Notes: generated by a model from the sequence alone, not told the origin. A DNA stretch of 64,000 bases from Crocinitomicaceae bacterium (GCA_016709005.1 JADJEU010000006.1:124001-188000); one strand, 5' to 3'; positions 16,978 through 27,726 are shown, counted from the stretch's first letter. Made by a program: numbers and translations.

Positions 16978-18808
16978 AGTGTTTTAAACGATCATAGAGA
17001 CTGGTGGCTGTTTCTTTTTCCGCTGCATTATAGTAGCACAAAATGATTGAAAAGAAAACCAGACAGAACATAAAGAAAATAAAGAGCAAATAGATCAAAC
17101 TTGACACAAGAGCAAGTACGATATTGTAATGATCAGTGACCGTAATCGTAAACTCACGCACAATGGTAACAATCAAATCCAAAAATCCACCCGTCAGTGG
17201 ATTTTTCAGAAAGAAAAAGAAAATGACCGTGATGAGTGAAAAAACAAGAATGGAACCCAGTGCATCACCGTAGGAATTTTTACCAAGTGAAAAACATCTA
17301 CCGAAAGCTGCGAAAAAATTCTTTTTTTCTTTAAGAATTATCACTGGAATTAAAAGGAAAAAAGGAGAGGCAAATAGCATAACAAATATTGGGAAGCCTG
17401 GCGAAAAAATTAAGGCTGCAAAAATAGCTACGCTAAAAACATAGAGCCAGATAAACGGCTTGAGAATAAATTTGAAATAATTTGAAATCAAGGTTTCTTC
17501 TGAGTCATCTTGAGTTACGAAATAAACTGCTCCAAGAAGCAATGCAAGCAAGAGTGGCCAACCAAAAAGTTTATAAAATTCAAAGTCGGTGCCAGTGCCA
17601 AATAAGGTGCCCATATTTTCATACCAGGTCATATCGGTGTAGTCAAACCTTTTGTATTCGAACAAATAAATGACGGCACAAAGAACTAAGGCCAGGGGAA
17701 AAATCACGCCAAAAAAGATGCGCGAAAGATGACTGATTTTTTGAACAAAAATGTAAAATGTGTCAGTGAAAGTCTCTCCAACATTTCGAATTTTGAACCA
17801 TTCGATTGGACGCTTCTGAATGTAGCGTGGAATTTCTTTTACTTCAATTTTTTCCGGATGTCGTTTAGCAACAAAATGCGGATAGATCACATAATATAAA
17901 ATCATGATTGTAAATGACACAAGAATGATCAGGGCTTTGACTACATCAGGAATGGATTGATAATGGCGTGTTACATAACTTTCTAAAAATCCGGCAATGA
18001 TGAAAAACGGAATGAGACTAAGCATGATCACAAGTCCACGTTTTGCTGAAAAAACGAGCGATTGTAAACGGGTATACGACTTAGGAAAAATCAAACCATT
18101 GCCAACGGTAATACCAGCAGCACCGGCTATAACGATGGAAGAAATTTCAAATGCACCGTGAATCCAGACAGCTAAAAATGATGTCAGCAGAAGACCTTTT
18201 GACTTAAACCACCATTGAAATGATCCAAGCATAACACCGTTGTATAAGAGCAAAAAATAAGACAGAATTGTGAATGTAATTCCGGCTGCAAAAACCATAA
18301 ATGCAACGCGAATATTGTTTACTGTGATTTGCCAGAACATGGAACCTTCATCCATGGTGCCGTAGACACCCATCGGATTTCCGGCTGCAATGCGGCGTTC
18401 TGTTGACTCTACGTAATCATCCCCTAAAATAACGCGCACAAAATCGGCGTCGAAGTGTTGCGACAAAATTCCAATTCCGGCAGCCAATAAAAAAAACAGA
18501 AATGAAGTCAAGAGAATATATCTGGCCCGATACATTTCAAGCGGAACTGTTTCTGTCCAATATTTTGCAAAGTTTCCAATGGGTTGTTTACGCTGCTTGT
18601 AGAGACTTGTGAAAACTCCTTGCGCTAGTTGGTTTAGGTAAACCCGAACCGACCTGCGCGGATAAAAAGTGCGGGCATACGAAAGATCTTCAGTGATCTC
18701 AGTGAACAGTTCTGAAACCTCATCCGGATCATTGTTTTTGTTACCCGATAATTTTTCAAACCGGGCCCACTTCTTCTTATTTTGTTGTATGAATGCTGTT
18801 TCTTTCAC
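16931..18808 (-). CDS. SpoIIM-domain protein fused to a second multi-pass membrane domain
   Basis: 625 residues. The first ~330 match the stage II sporulation protein M family: a cytoplasmic N-terminus with LSYARTFYPRRSVRVYLN, then helices with the signature FLAVWIHGAFEISSIVIAGAAG. Residues ~350-625 form a second membrane region (at least five predicted helices, e.g. ALVLCAVIYLFEYKRF, FFLLIPVIILKEKK, LGSILVFSLITVIFFFFL) ending in a cytoplasmic tail. The second half resembles DUF4013-like membrane proteins that are often separate genes here, so this is probably a fusion. First gene of the minus-strand operon. Confidence 0.82.
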   Translation of the reverse strand: MKETAFIQQNKKKWARFEKLSGNKNNDPDEVSELFTEITEDLSYARTFYPRRSVRVYLNQLAQGVFTSLYKQRKQPIGNFAKYWTETVPLEMYRARYILLTSFLFFLLAAGIGILSQHFDADFVRVILGDDYVESTERRIAAGNPMGVYGTMDEGSMFWQITVNNIRVAFMVFAAGITFTILSYFLLLYNGVMLGSFQWWFKSKGLLLTSFLAVWIHGAFEISSIVIAGAAGITVGNGLIFPKSYTRLQSLVFSAKRGLVIMLSLIPFFIIAGFLESYVTRHYQSIPDVVKALIILVSFTIMILYYVIYPHFVAKRHPEKIEVKEIPRYIQKRPIEWFKIRNVGETFTDTFYIFVQKISHLSRIFFGVIFPLALVLCAVIYLFEYKRFDYTDMTWYENMGTLFGTGTDFEFYKLFGWPLLLALLLGAVYFVTQDDSEETLISNYFKFILKPFIWLYVFSVAIFAALIFSPGFPIFVMLFASPFFLLIPVIILKEKKNFFAAFGRCFSLGKNSYGDALGSILVFSLITVIFFFFLKNPLTGGFLDLIVTIVREFTITVTDHYNIVLALVSSLIYLLFIFFMFCLVFFSIILCYYNAAEKETATSLYDRLKHFGRRSRTVENSLDFD

Positions 18809-18935
18809 CTATGCTAAAAGTACAATATTTATTAAACGAATCTTATTTTGAAGGTTAAAATGACTCATCTTGAATTAGCCAGTGTCACATTTGTCACAAA
18901 AAATATTTATTTGGCAACTAATTTTGTAAAAAGGG

Positions 18936-18943
18936 TAGCTTTG
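18936..18943 (+). promoter_or_regulatory. -7 element TAGCTTTG with TTTG -33 box
   Basis: TAGCTTTG matches TAnnTTTG. A TTTG at 18910-18913 lies 22 bases upstream, a fitting -33 position. The receptor gene ATG is at 18976, giving a leader of roughly 25 bases. Confidence 0.55.
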
Positions 18944-18975
18944 TAGCACCTCAATAAACTGTGCTTTTCTCGAAA

Positions 18976-21900
18976 ATGTACCAATACCGCAATATTTTTG
19001 GTGTAATAATTTATGTTTTTTTTTGCGCCCAAATAACTTATGGGCAGCAGCTTAAGTTAATTCCTTTAAAGCGAAGTCTGGAGCATGTGTATGACATGAA
19101 CGTCCAATCTCAGCTAAGTCATTCAGTTGTTGAAATTGGTAAAGTACTAAGTAGTTCTTATTCAGCCATTCATGACGATTTACCAGCGCCAAATAGATCA
19201 GTCTTTTCCAGAAAGGCTGAGTATCCAGAGCAAATTGATGAGTTGATTCGTTCTTCAAATGCACAATTCAGAGATTTTAAATACCAAAAAATTAAACGAT
19301 CACATTTCAGGTTTAAAGATCAGGCAACAGAGTACATTAAATATTTGAATATCTCTTCTGGCTTGCCAAGTGATGTTATTTACAAAATTTACGAATCTCG
19401 AGACGGAAATATTTGGATTTCTTATGCTGGAGGCCTTGCTTTACTTACGCCAACATATATGTATGTAATGGATCCTAAAACTGGATTCCCTGATTTTCGA
19501 ATTATTTGTTTTGAAGAGTTTGGATCTAGTCTTCTTTTAGGAACTTTTGGTGGTGGACTCATTGAAATGCGAGACTATAAGTACCGAATTCACAATGAAA
19601 AAAGTGGCTTCGGTACAAATCTAATTTTAGACATGGCGGTTGTGGATTCAGTCTTGTATGTAGCGACTTATGGTGAAGGTTTGTATAAAATTACTGGAGA
19701 AACCGGTGTTCAAAAGCTTGTATCAGAATCTTTGTTAAAGTCAAAAGTGATTTCAGATGTTTGTGTGCAGAACAATGCATTGTATTATACGGATGGAAAT
19801 GGCTATGCAAAGCTGGTTGAGGATACGTTAGTTTATTTTGATTTGCAAGCTTATTTCACACCTGATGAATACACAGGAATCCAGGTCTCAGAAAAGGGTG
19901 AAGTATGGTTGTCTTGTCGGGATAAATTTTTGATTAAACTCGGGCAGGATAGCCTTACTGACTACAGTCATTTAAAAGCCAATGCAGATGAAATAAGAGA
20001 TTTTGTTTTGGGTCATGGCACGCTTTGGATTGCTACAAAAGGTGCAGGCTTAATTGGCGTGAATGATTATGGTGTTCTTAATTTTGACACGCATCAAGGG
20101 CTCACATCAGACAAGACAAGGTCAGTGTTTATTGATTCTTATGATAATATATGGATTGGTACAGACAATGCCGGAATCAATTTAGTAAGCCCTTCAAATT
20201 TTGTGATGAAGGATGCTACAATTTCAGATTTGCAAAATTTAATAGCGGGTCCTAATCAGGAAATCATTGGTACTGAAAATGGAAGAGATTTGATTTTCAT
20301 TTCGGATCAGGAGTCCAGAAGAATTCAACATCCCGAGTTGTTTGATATTACAGGTTTAGTTTATGTTGAAAAAGATCAAGCTCTTTGGATCACCACGCAT
20401 CATGGCTTGTATAAACTGGTTGACAATGTATTGTTGCGTTATTTTATTTATGCTGGAGATCAAGTAATCTTAAATCACCTGAATATTGCAATGGATTCAG
20501 CTCAGAATATCTGGATTGGGGATTATAATTTCGGAGTGATAAAATATGCTAATTCGGAGTTTTATCATTTTCCAGAATGGTCAAAAACGGAAACACATTG
20601 AGTTTTCATGTGGCCGCGGGTATTGACAAGAATGGAGTTTGGTCAAGTTCCGATAAAGGATTTCTTTCACGGTTTGATAAAGATTCAATTTTTCAATACC
20701 AGGTTACTCACCATGATGTTCCGGTAAAAATTTTTGGCTCTGCATGTTGCACAGACACGAATTTTTTCATTTCGAATGTAGGTTTGGTTTTTGAAACTAG
20801 GAATAACTTTTATAAAATAGAAATCGAGGGAGTTGAAGACGATCAGGTTTTGCAAAGTATAGCAAAGGATTCAGTGAATGGTTCAATTTATTTTACCTCG
20901 TTTTCGGAGTTGTTTATTTTGACAAAAGAGCATAGCGTAATTGAGTTTAATACATATAACGATTTGTTTCCCGTAACATTTAAAAGAAACTCAATAGTTG
21001 TAGATGATGGCACGCTCAATTTTGGAACCAGCGGTGGCTTGATTAACTATATTCCATTTGAATTTAGAAATCAAAACAAAGCACGCAAACTAATTATTGA
21101 TGATGTAAATGTGTCTTCTGAAAATCAGGGTGAATTAAGTTTGAGAGATGTTGATGCGGTATCGTATGACTCGGTCGTTAATTCTGTTTATTATGGCCTG
21201 AAAATTCCGTTGGAGTTTAATTCGATTAAATTGAATGTCTCTTGTATCAATTGGGGCAAGGAAATAGGTATCAAATATTGGTTTAAGTTAGATAATTCAA
21301 AGTGGAACACATTTGATGGAGACCTTGAATTTGCCAATCTGAGTGTAGGAACACACAAGCTAATTGTAAAGGCAGACTTGACAGGTAAAGTAAGTGCAAA
21401 TGATCTGGTGTTGGAGTTTGAAATTTTTGCGCCGTTTTATTTGACGGCCTGGTTTTTATTCTCTGTTCTCTTTATTTTTATAGTGGGTGTTTGGATAATG
21501 ATCACACGATTTTCCGGACTTAGTTTCAGTTCCTTTAACTCAAATACGGACATCTCTTTTTTACTAAAGAAATCGCGTGTGATTGCGGTATCGGCGATTA
21601 TTATGTTGTTAATTATAGACTCATACCACAGCTTGGTAAATGATGCTTATGAGGTGAATTGGTCGGTGAACATAACAGCTATCGCTTTGTCAGTATTTAT
21701 AATCTATTACACCTACCTTAGAAATCCAAATCCTAAGTTGCTCGCGATTGTTGTTTCTATTTCTTTTTGGATAGTTTCTTTTTTGATTGTCATGAGAGTG
21801 TACTCGAATGATTTTACGCCCATATTGAGTATTGAGGCTGCAATGACAATCTTATTCTCAATCTTTATCTTTTCAGAGACCAGAACAATATTCATTTATT

Positions 21901-24803
21901 TTTCGGCCACATTCATGCTGGCATTGGCATTAGTCATTATCAGTCCAGCAGCAGTTGAGCATAAGACACTTTTTCTTTCCGCAATTGGTCAGGTTATTCT
22001 GGCAGTTTCATTGTTCAGTATTATGGACAGACATAAATTATCAAAGATTGTTTTTGCGCATAAACTTCTTCAGTTTTCAAGACAGTTTGTCTTAGTTGCA
22101 GATCGAAATGCAAAAATTGTTTACGTCAATGAGTTTATGCTTAAATCACTGGGGCTTAAGGAACAGGATGTTTTGGGTAATGGCTGGTGGAATTACCGCG
22201 GTATGAATGAGGTGCAATTGAATGAGATAAGATCGCATTTTGCACATCTTATTGAGTCAGGTAGCAACTCAAAATACACAAACACCTTAGAAAACAAATC
22301 TACCAAAGATGTGTTACAGTTGGAATGGCAGGATACCGCAATTGAGTCAACTTATGTCTTGGGAATAGGCAATGATATCACAGCAAATGTGATGCAGAAT
22401 CAAGAGCTGGAAAAACTCTCTCTAGTAGCAAAAAATGTTAGCAATGGAGTTGTAATTACTAATTCTGAAAATAAAATTGAATGGGCCAACGAGAGCTTTT
22501 TGAACCTAATGGAATATTCATTACCTGAAATTGTCGATAAAAACCCCATCGAACTATTCTCAGGTTCTAACACAAATACGGTTGCAAAAAATCAATTGAT
22601 GGATTCTGATCCTGAAGAGGGAATTGAAATTCTGCAATACACAAAATCAAATAAGCCGGTTTGGTTTTTGATCACCATTACCCGAATTTCTGATTTGGAT
22701 GGCATGCTCGTGAGGCGCGTTCATATCGTTTCAGACATTACAAAAGATGTACATCAAAGAAACAGGTCTGCCTTTGTCTTGAATAATTCAGGTGACATCA
22801 TTTATACGTGTGATATGAGCGGTCGATTTGATTATCTGAACAATGCCGTATTGAACGTTACCGGATTTTCTCCGGGAGAGTTGATTGGAAGACACTACAC
22901 TGAAATTATTTATCCGAAGATTTGAAAAATGCGATTGAGTTGTATTCAAATCTTGTCGAGAAAAAGGATTGATAATTCAAAATTTGAATTGCGAATTTTG
23001 GATAAACGACAAATTAAATGGATTAGTCAGACTGTAAATTTTATCAGAAATGACGAAGGTCTGGTAGAAGGTTTTTTGGCAATTGCAAAAGATATTACGG
23101 AATCAAAGAACGCTTCACTCAGGCTTGAACTATACTCGAAACAAAGATTGGTTTTTTCTGATTTCTTGCGTGAATTGTCAATCTTTCAGTCAAATAGTTT
23201 ATCCGAATTTTTGGTTCATGTGTGTGAAAAAGGCTCAGGTATAATTGATGCTTTAAATGTTTGCATTTGGTTCAATGATGGTGACTCTATTAAGCTTTTG
23301 AGTTCTAAAGAAGGAGAGGTAGAGAGTGGAGTTGATGCAGTATCTATTACTAAAACTGATGCGGCAGAGTTTTTCAATAACCTCAATGCAGGAATTCCGA
23401 TTTCGATTGTTGATACTGCAGTGGCAGGTCTTTTGCCAAGACTAAAGGAAGACTACATCATTCCAAAGAATATTAAATCAATTTTTGCGGCACCCATACG
23501 CGCTGGTGGCTCCGTTTGGGGTATAGTTTCGTTTGAATCCATTGGAATTCAGCGTGACTGGACGGAACAGGAAACGAGTTTTGCAAAAAGTTTGACAGAA
23601 ATAGTTTCTAGCAATATTCAATTGGATATTCGCAGAACTATTGAGAAAAAAATTCAGGAAAGCGAAGCAAATTTCAGATTGTTGAATGAAACGATTGATG
23701 ATGTATTTTGGTTGATGGACTTGAATACCAAGAAAGTCATTTATATAAGTCCTTCTTCCAAAAAGGTGCTGGGCGTAGATCCTGTAGAGTTTTATCATAC
23801 AAATAATTATTGGCAAAACTATATTCTGGATGCCGATAAACCCGGAATCATAGAAGCGCATAAGGCTATTCATGTACAGGGGTACTATGAAATTGAATAT
23901 CGGATAACGATTGAAAACGAGATCAGATGGATTGCTGAAAAATCCTTTGGTATCCGAAATGAAGCAGGTGAGTTTATTAAAAGCTCGGGAATTTGTACAG
24001 ACATTACTGATCGCAAATTGAAGGAAACAATCATTGAAAAACAAAACTTTGATATTCTAAGCAGCATTAGTTATGCGCAACGCATTCAATATGCACTTTT
24101 GCCAGATCTGACTTTGTTAAAGGGAGCAAATATAGATAGCACAATTTATTATAAACCGAAGGATATTATCGGGGGTGATTTTTATTGGTTTGATCAGGTG
24201 GACGATAAATTGGTTGTTGCTATTGGAGATTGCACAGGTCACGGAGTTCCTGGAGCATTAATGACTTCATTGGGTATAAATGGTTTGATAAATTCGGTAA
24301 CAGAACAAAAAATGACCGATCCCGCTTCCATTTTGACCTATCTTGATGCTTACATTTTCCGAATTTTGACTACTGGCAATCCGAGTGATCAGGTTAAAGA
24401 TGGTATGGATATTACCGTCTTGACAATTGACATTCAAAACAGAAGTTTACTCTTTGCTTCCGCAGCGCGGCCCTTGATTTCGGTATTGGACGGAAACATA
24501 ACACGTACTGAGGGCAATCGAAAATCGATAGGATCATCAATACTGAATGAGAAATATGTTACCATAGAATTGGACTATGTGAAAGACATGAATCTGTTTC
24601 TATTTTCAGATGGAATGGTTGATCAGTTTGGCGGAGATCGCAAAAAGCGTTTAGGTTCAAAAAATTTTTATGCACTCTGTCTGGAATTGGCTCAGCTTGA
24701 ATCAACAGAACGAGAAAAGGGACTGGAAACTTTTTACCAAAAATGGGCGGGGAATGTAAATCAAACGGATGATATGATTTGTTTAATATTGAAATTGAAA
24801 TAG
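18976..24803 (+). CDS. Giant propeller/7TM-like/PAS/GAF receptor with C-terminal PP2C (SpoIIE) phosphatase; indel errors
   Basis: Restored length about 1,942 residues. A signal peptide (VIIYVFFCAQITYG) is followed by a periplasmic Reg_prop-type beta-propeller (repeats such as SRDGNIWISYAGGLALL, SYDNIWIGTDNAGINLV), a Y_Y_Y-like domain (~745-815) and about seven membrane helices (~820-1017). Cytoplasmic domains are PAS (~1035-1130), PAS (~1150-1255), PAS (~1265-1375), GAF (~1395-1548), PAS (~1560-1680) and PP2C (~1708-1942) with GDCTGHGVPGALM and SDGMVDQFGG. No histidine kinase or DNA-binding domain is present. Frame breaks: an A5 run at 20583-20587 lacks one A, and a missing G near 22915 plus an extra A in 22961-22965 create a false TGA. 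Corrections give an exact multiple of three. An alternative GTG start lies at 18961. Confidence 0.88.
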
Positions 24804-24811
24804 AATTGTAA

Positions 24812-25201
24812 ATGGAAAGTTTTAAATTAGCACGTACAACAGTTACACCTTTAATAGATTTTCAGCCAGATGGAAAATTTCTTATGCAGGGAGTATCAGT
24901 TCCTGAAAACTCGTTGAATTTTTATTCTGGCGTATTTGAATGGCTTGAGGAATTTAAAAAGTTAAATCCTGAAAAAATTTGTTTTGAACTGTTTATGGAG
25001 TACCTGAATACATCCTCGACCCGTTCACTGGTTGATATTGTAGTTAAATTGAAGAGCATGAAATCGGCTGAACTATTGATCTGCTGGCAATATGAATCGG
25101 GTGATGATGACATGCTTGAATTTGGAAAAGAGTTGGAGCTGCTCACTGGTGTGAAGATTGAGTATAAAGAGACGCAGTATCCCAATACGGGAATTATATG
25201 A
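24812..25201 (+). CDS. SiaC family (DUF1987) regulatory phosphoprotein, first copy
   Basis: 129 residues. SiaC-like proteins are STAS-like partner-switch components phosphorylated by SiaB and dephosphorylated by the PP2C phosphatase SiaA. Seen: QGVSVPENSLNFYSGVFEWL and the phospho-site region FMEYLNTSSTRSLVDIV. The acceptor is probably Thr67, by analogy with the conserved Thr of Pseudomonas SiaC. It begins 8 bases after the receptor-phosphatase stop and its stop overlaps the next start (ATGA). Cytoplasmic. Confidence 0.85.
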   Translation: MESFKLARTTVTPLIDFQPDGKFLMQGVSVPENSLNFYSGVFEWLEEFKKLNPEKICFELFMEYLNTSSTRSLVDIVVKLKSMKSAELLICWQYESGDDDMLEFGKELELLTGVKIEYKETQYPNTGII

Positions 25202-25752
25202 TACATGATTACCCTAAATCAGACTTGTTGAACCTGATCTCAGATGAGAAGTCGGATCGTATGATTGTTTTGCTAGGTGAAATTGATCATGGCGGAATTG
25301 CAGGCGTGATCAATTCGATTGAAAGCATCATGAAAGGCTGTCACTACAGTCAATCTACAAAATCACGTTGTAAACTTCTCTGTATTGAGATTCTTGAAAA
25401 TTCTGTAAAGCATGGCTTGAAGTCTCAAAACACAAAGCCGTATTTCCGAATCCAATTTTTAAAAGATTCACTTAAAATTAAATCGGGTAATGCCCTGACT
25501 TATGAAGACTATAAAAGTTTAAGTGCCCGAACCGAAGCTATAAAAAAATTGACCCTGGAAGAAGTAAATGAGGAATACATGAAACAGCTCAAGGACGGCA
25601 AGTTTTATGGCAAAAGTAATGCTGGTCTGGGTATGTTGAGTATTGCAAAACGTTCATATAATCTCGCTTCGTATGAGTATGAAAAAGTTGGTGAGGACGA
25701 ATATTATTGCATTCTAGAAGTCCAGCTTAAGGATAAAATAAAAGCAAATTAA
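25198..25752 (+). CDS. SiaB-like HATPase-fold protein kinase
   Basis: 184 residues of the SiaB family (DUF6272), a GHKL-type serine/threonine kinase. The N-box is CIEILENSVKHGLKS and the glycine-rich box is NAGLGMLSIAKRSYNL. No phospho-His dimerisation domain is present, as expected for an anti-sigma-like kinase. The 4-base ATGA overlap with the upstream siaC-like gene implies translational coupling, and the second siaC-like gene starts 3 bases downstream. Expected role: phosphorylate one or both SiaC paralogues, opposing the receptor phosphatase. Confidence 0.85.
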   Translation: MIHDYPKSDLLNLISDEKSDRMIVLLGEIDHGGIAGVINSIESIMKGCHYSQSTKSRCKLLCIEILENSVKHGLKSQNTKPYFRIQFLKDSLKIKSGNALTYEDYKSLSARTEAIKKLTLEEVNEEYMKQLKDGKFYGKSNAGLGMLSIAKRSYNLASYEYEKVGEDEYYCILEVQLKDKIKAN

Positions 25753-25755
25753 GTT

Positions 25756-26136
25756 ATGAGAGATAACATTCATATTGAGGCAACGGATACCACCCCGGAA
25801 ATTATTCTTGATTTCGCTAAAGGCTTTGCTTCGATAAAGGGTATTTGTATGCCTGCTAATCCAAGGGAATTTTGTGGATCTTTTGAACCTGATTTTTTGG
25901 CGCTTGTTGAGACTAATGATCCAATTCGACTCGAGTTTTTCTTGCATTATTTTAATACAGGTGCGTCAAAATATTTATTCGACTTGATTTTGGATGTTAA
26001 CAAAATCGTTAAGCAGAAATCGAAAGTAGAATTTATTTGGTACGTACTTCAGGATGATCAGGAGTTGATTGAAGTTGGCGAGACCTTGCGTGAAATGACG
26101 CAAATGCACATTGATATTATTGAAGTGCCCGACTAA
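25756..26136 (+). CDS. SiaC family (DUF1987) protein, second diverged copy
   Basis: 126 residues with the same fold signature as the first copy: KGICMPANPREFCGSFEP replaces the PENS-type motif, and FFLHYFNTGASKYLFDLIL keeps Tyr-x-Asn-Thr but replaces SS with GA after the candidate acceptor Thr68. The paralogue therefore keeps the likely phospho-site with altered surroundings, so it may bind a different target or have a different phosphorylation rate. Last gene of the operon; an intergenic region with the mscL promoter follows. Confidence 0.8.
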   Translation: MRDNIHIEATDTTPEIILDFAKGFASIKGICMPANPREFCGSFEPDFLALVETNDPIRLEFFLHYFNTGASKYLFDLILDVNKIVKQKSKVEFIWYVLQDDQELIEVGETLREMTQMHIDIIEVPD

Positions 26137-26227
26137 CGTTTCGGAATTTTATCAGCTTATCTGACGATTAGCAGTTGCGTGTTCAAAACTATCTATTGCT
26201 GATTTCCTGCAACTTAATCTGCACCCT

Positions 26228-26235
26228 TAACTTTG
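26228..26235 (+). promoter_or_regulatory. -7 element TAACTTTG upstream of mscL
   Basis: Exact TAnnTTTG match, 22 bases before the mscL ATG at 26258. It separates mscL from the signalling operon. Confidence 0.55.
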
Positions 26236-26257
26236 TTCAAAATCTAAAAATCTGAAC

Positions 26258-26629
26258 ATGTTAAAAGAATTCAAATCCTTTATTTTACGTGGTAATGTGG
26301 TAGATCTGGCTGTAGCCGTCATCATTGGTGCCGCGTTTGGTGCAATCGTCAGTTCAATGGTTACTGATGTTTTAACACCTTTGATACTTAATCCAGTTAT
26401 GGAGCATTTACACGTTACCAAGCTGGAAGAGGTTGCCTGGCACGGTGTATTGTATGGAAAGTTCATAGCCACAGTCATCAATTTTGTGATTGTAGCATTT
26501 GTAATTTTCTTGATGGTTAAAGGAATGAACAAGGCAATCAAGAAAAAAGCTGCCGAACCTGCTGCACCAAAAGAACCAACAAATGAAGAAAAATTGTTGG
26601 CTGAAATCAGAGATTTATTAAAAAAATAA
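26258..26629 (+). CDS. mscL: Large-conductance mechanosensitive channel
   Basis: 123 residues, normal length. Osmotic emergency valve of the inner membrane. Seen: the N-terminal amphipathic helix MLKEFKSFILRGNVVDLAVA, TM1 with the gate stretch AVIIGAAFGAIVSSMVTDV, a short periplasmic loop, TM2 (FIATVINFVIVAFVIFLMV) and the C-terminal charged helix EEKLLAEIRDLLKK. The DUF3078 gene starts a few bases downstream and may be co-transcribed. Confidence 0.97.
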   Translation: MLKEFKSFILRGNVVDLAVAVIIGAAFGAIVSSMVTDVLTPLILNPVMEHLHVTKLEEVAWHGVLYGKFIATVINFVIVAFVIFLMVKGMNKAIKKKAAEPAAPKEPTNEEKLLAEIRDLLKK

Positions 26630-26634
26630 AAGTG

Positions 26635-27591
26635 ATGAAATTAGTTGCTGTTATTGGCCTGGCGATGCTATGGCAATTGAATGGTTTTGCACAAGTGACA
26701 GATAAAGAGGCAGACCTTAAGGGTATTCAAATTGATACGCTTGATGGATGGAAGAAAGGTGGATTTGTTGCACTGAATATTTCACAAGTGGGTTTGACAA
26801 ACTGGGCCGGAGGTGGTCAAAGTTCGATTGCTTTGAGTGGAATTGTAAGCCTTTATGGAAATTTGAAAAGAGGAAATTCTGCTTGGGATAATTCCTTGGA
26901 TTTAGGTTACGGTATCTTGAGACAAGGAAGCGGAATTGGTTTGAAAAATGGTGTCTTTTTGAAAACAGATGATAAAATTGACATCGTGTCAAAGTATGGA
27001 AGAAGGGCTTCTGAAAAGTGGTTTTATGCTGGCTTGATAAATTTCAATACACAATCAACACCCGGGTTTAATTATCCAAACGATTCGATTGCAATTTCCC
27101 GATTTTTGGCTCCTGCGTATTTACTTGGCGCAATAGGAATGGACTATAAGCCGAATGACGCGTTTACTGCATTCCTTTCTCCTTTTACTATGAAAGCCAC
27201 TTTTGTGAATGATGATTCGTTAGCGTACGTAGGCGCTTATGGTGTAGAAAAAGCAACTTTTGATGATCTCGGAAATATAATTGATCCGGGAAAAAAATTC
27301 AGGATGGAGTATGGTGGATATGTGCGTCTATCCTATAAAAAATCCTTCATGGAAAATATCACACTCACAACTAAATTGAGTCTCTTTTCGAATTATGCAA
27401 ATAACCCACAGAACATTGACGTCAACTGGGAAACCTTGCTAGAATTGAAAGTCAATAAATTTATTTCTGCCACTGTCTCAACCCACTTGCTCTATGACGA
27501 TGATATTAGTATTACGGATTCAAAAGGTAAAGTTGGACCGCGCACTCAGTTTAAAGAGGTGATTGGTGTTGGATTTGCTTACAAATGGTAA
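26635..27591 (+). CDS. DUF3078 domain-containing protein, probable outer-membrane beta-barrel
   Basis: About 318 residues from the ATG at 26635 (a GTG at 26632 is possible). Signal peptide VAVIGLAMLWQLNGFAQ. The body has alternating beta-strand patterns typical of the family: GWKKGGFVALNISQVGLTNW, AGGGQSSIALSGIVS, FSNYANNPQNIDVNWE, ending in GVGFAYKW with an aromatic C-terminal residue as in outer-membrane barrels. Function unknown. Confidence 0.88.
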   Translation: MKLVAVIGLAMLWQLNGFAQVTDKEADLKGIQIDTLDGWKKGGFVALNISQVGLTNWAGGGQSSIALSGIVSLYGNLKRGNSAWDNSLDLGYGILRQGSGIGLKNGVFLKTDDKIDIVSKYGRRASEKWFYAGLINFNTQSTPGFNYPNDSIAISRFLAPAYLLGAIGMDYKPNDAFTAFLSPFTMKATFVNDDSLAYVGAYGVEKATFDDLGNIIDPGKKFRMEYGGYVRLSYKKSFMENITLTTKLSLFSNYANNPQNIDVNWETLLELKVNKFISATVSTHLLYDDDISITDSKGKVGPRTQFKEVIGVGFAYKW

Positions 27592-27600
27592 GTATTATAA

Positions 27601-27634
27601 CGCTGCTTTATGGTTTGTTTTTTAACAAACAGCG
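27601..27634 (+). terminator. Imperfect hairpin downstream of the DUF3078 gene
   Basis: GTTTGTT (27613-27619) pairs with AACAAAC (27624-27630), and outer CGCTG (27601-27605) with CAGCG (27630-27634). There is no T-tract after the stem, so termination is uncertain. Confidence 0.35.
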
Positions 27635-27718
27635 CCAATCGTGTTGAAAGTGACTGATTTAACACAGATTTAACACGCCCTTATCTTGTTTTTCTTGCGA
27701 TTCATCTGCAGAATTACG

Positions 27719-27726
27719 TAACTTTG
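27719..27726 (+). promoter_or_regulatory. -7 element TAACTTTG
   Basis: Exact TAnnTTTG match, 61 bases before the ATG at 27788. Confidence 0.5.

Noticed and set aside
22923..22928. Genuine in-frame TGA stop splitting the receptor into two proteins
   Set aside because: The local frame between about 22915 and 22965 reads as normal PAS sequence (EDLKNAIELYSNLVEK) one frame over, so two compensating indels explain it better.
24812..26136. Classical STAS anti-anti-sigma and RsbW-type annotation for the three small genes
   Set aside because: The YLNTSS/YFNTGA and PENS motifs and the kinase boxes fit SiaC/SiaB-type families better, and no sigma factor is nearby.
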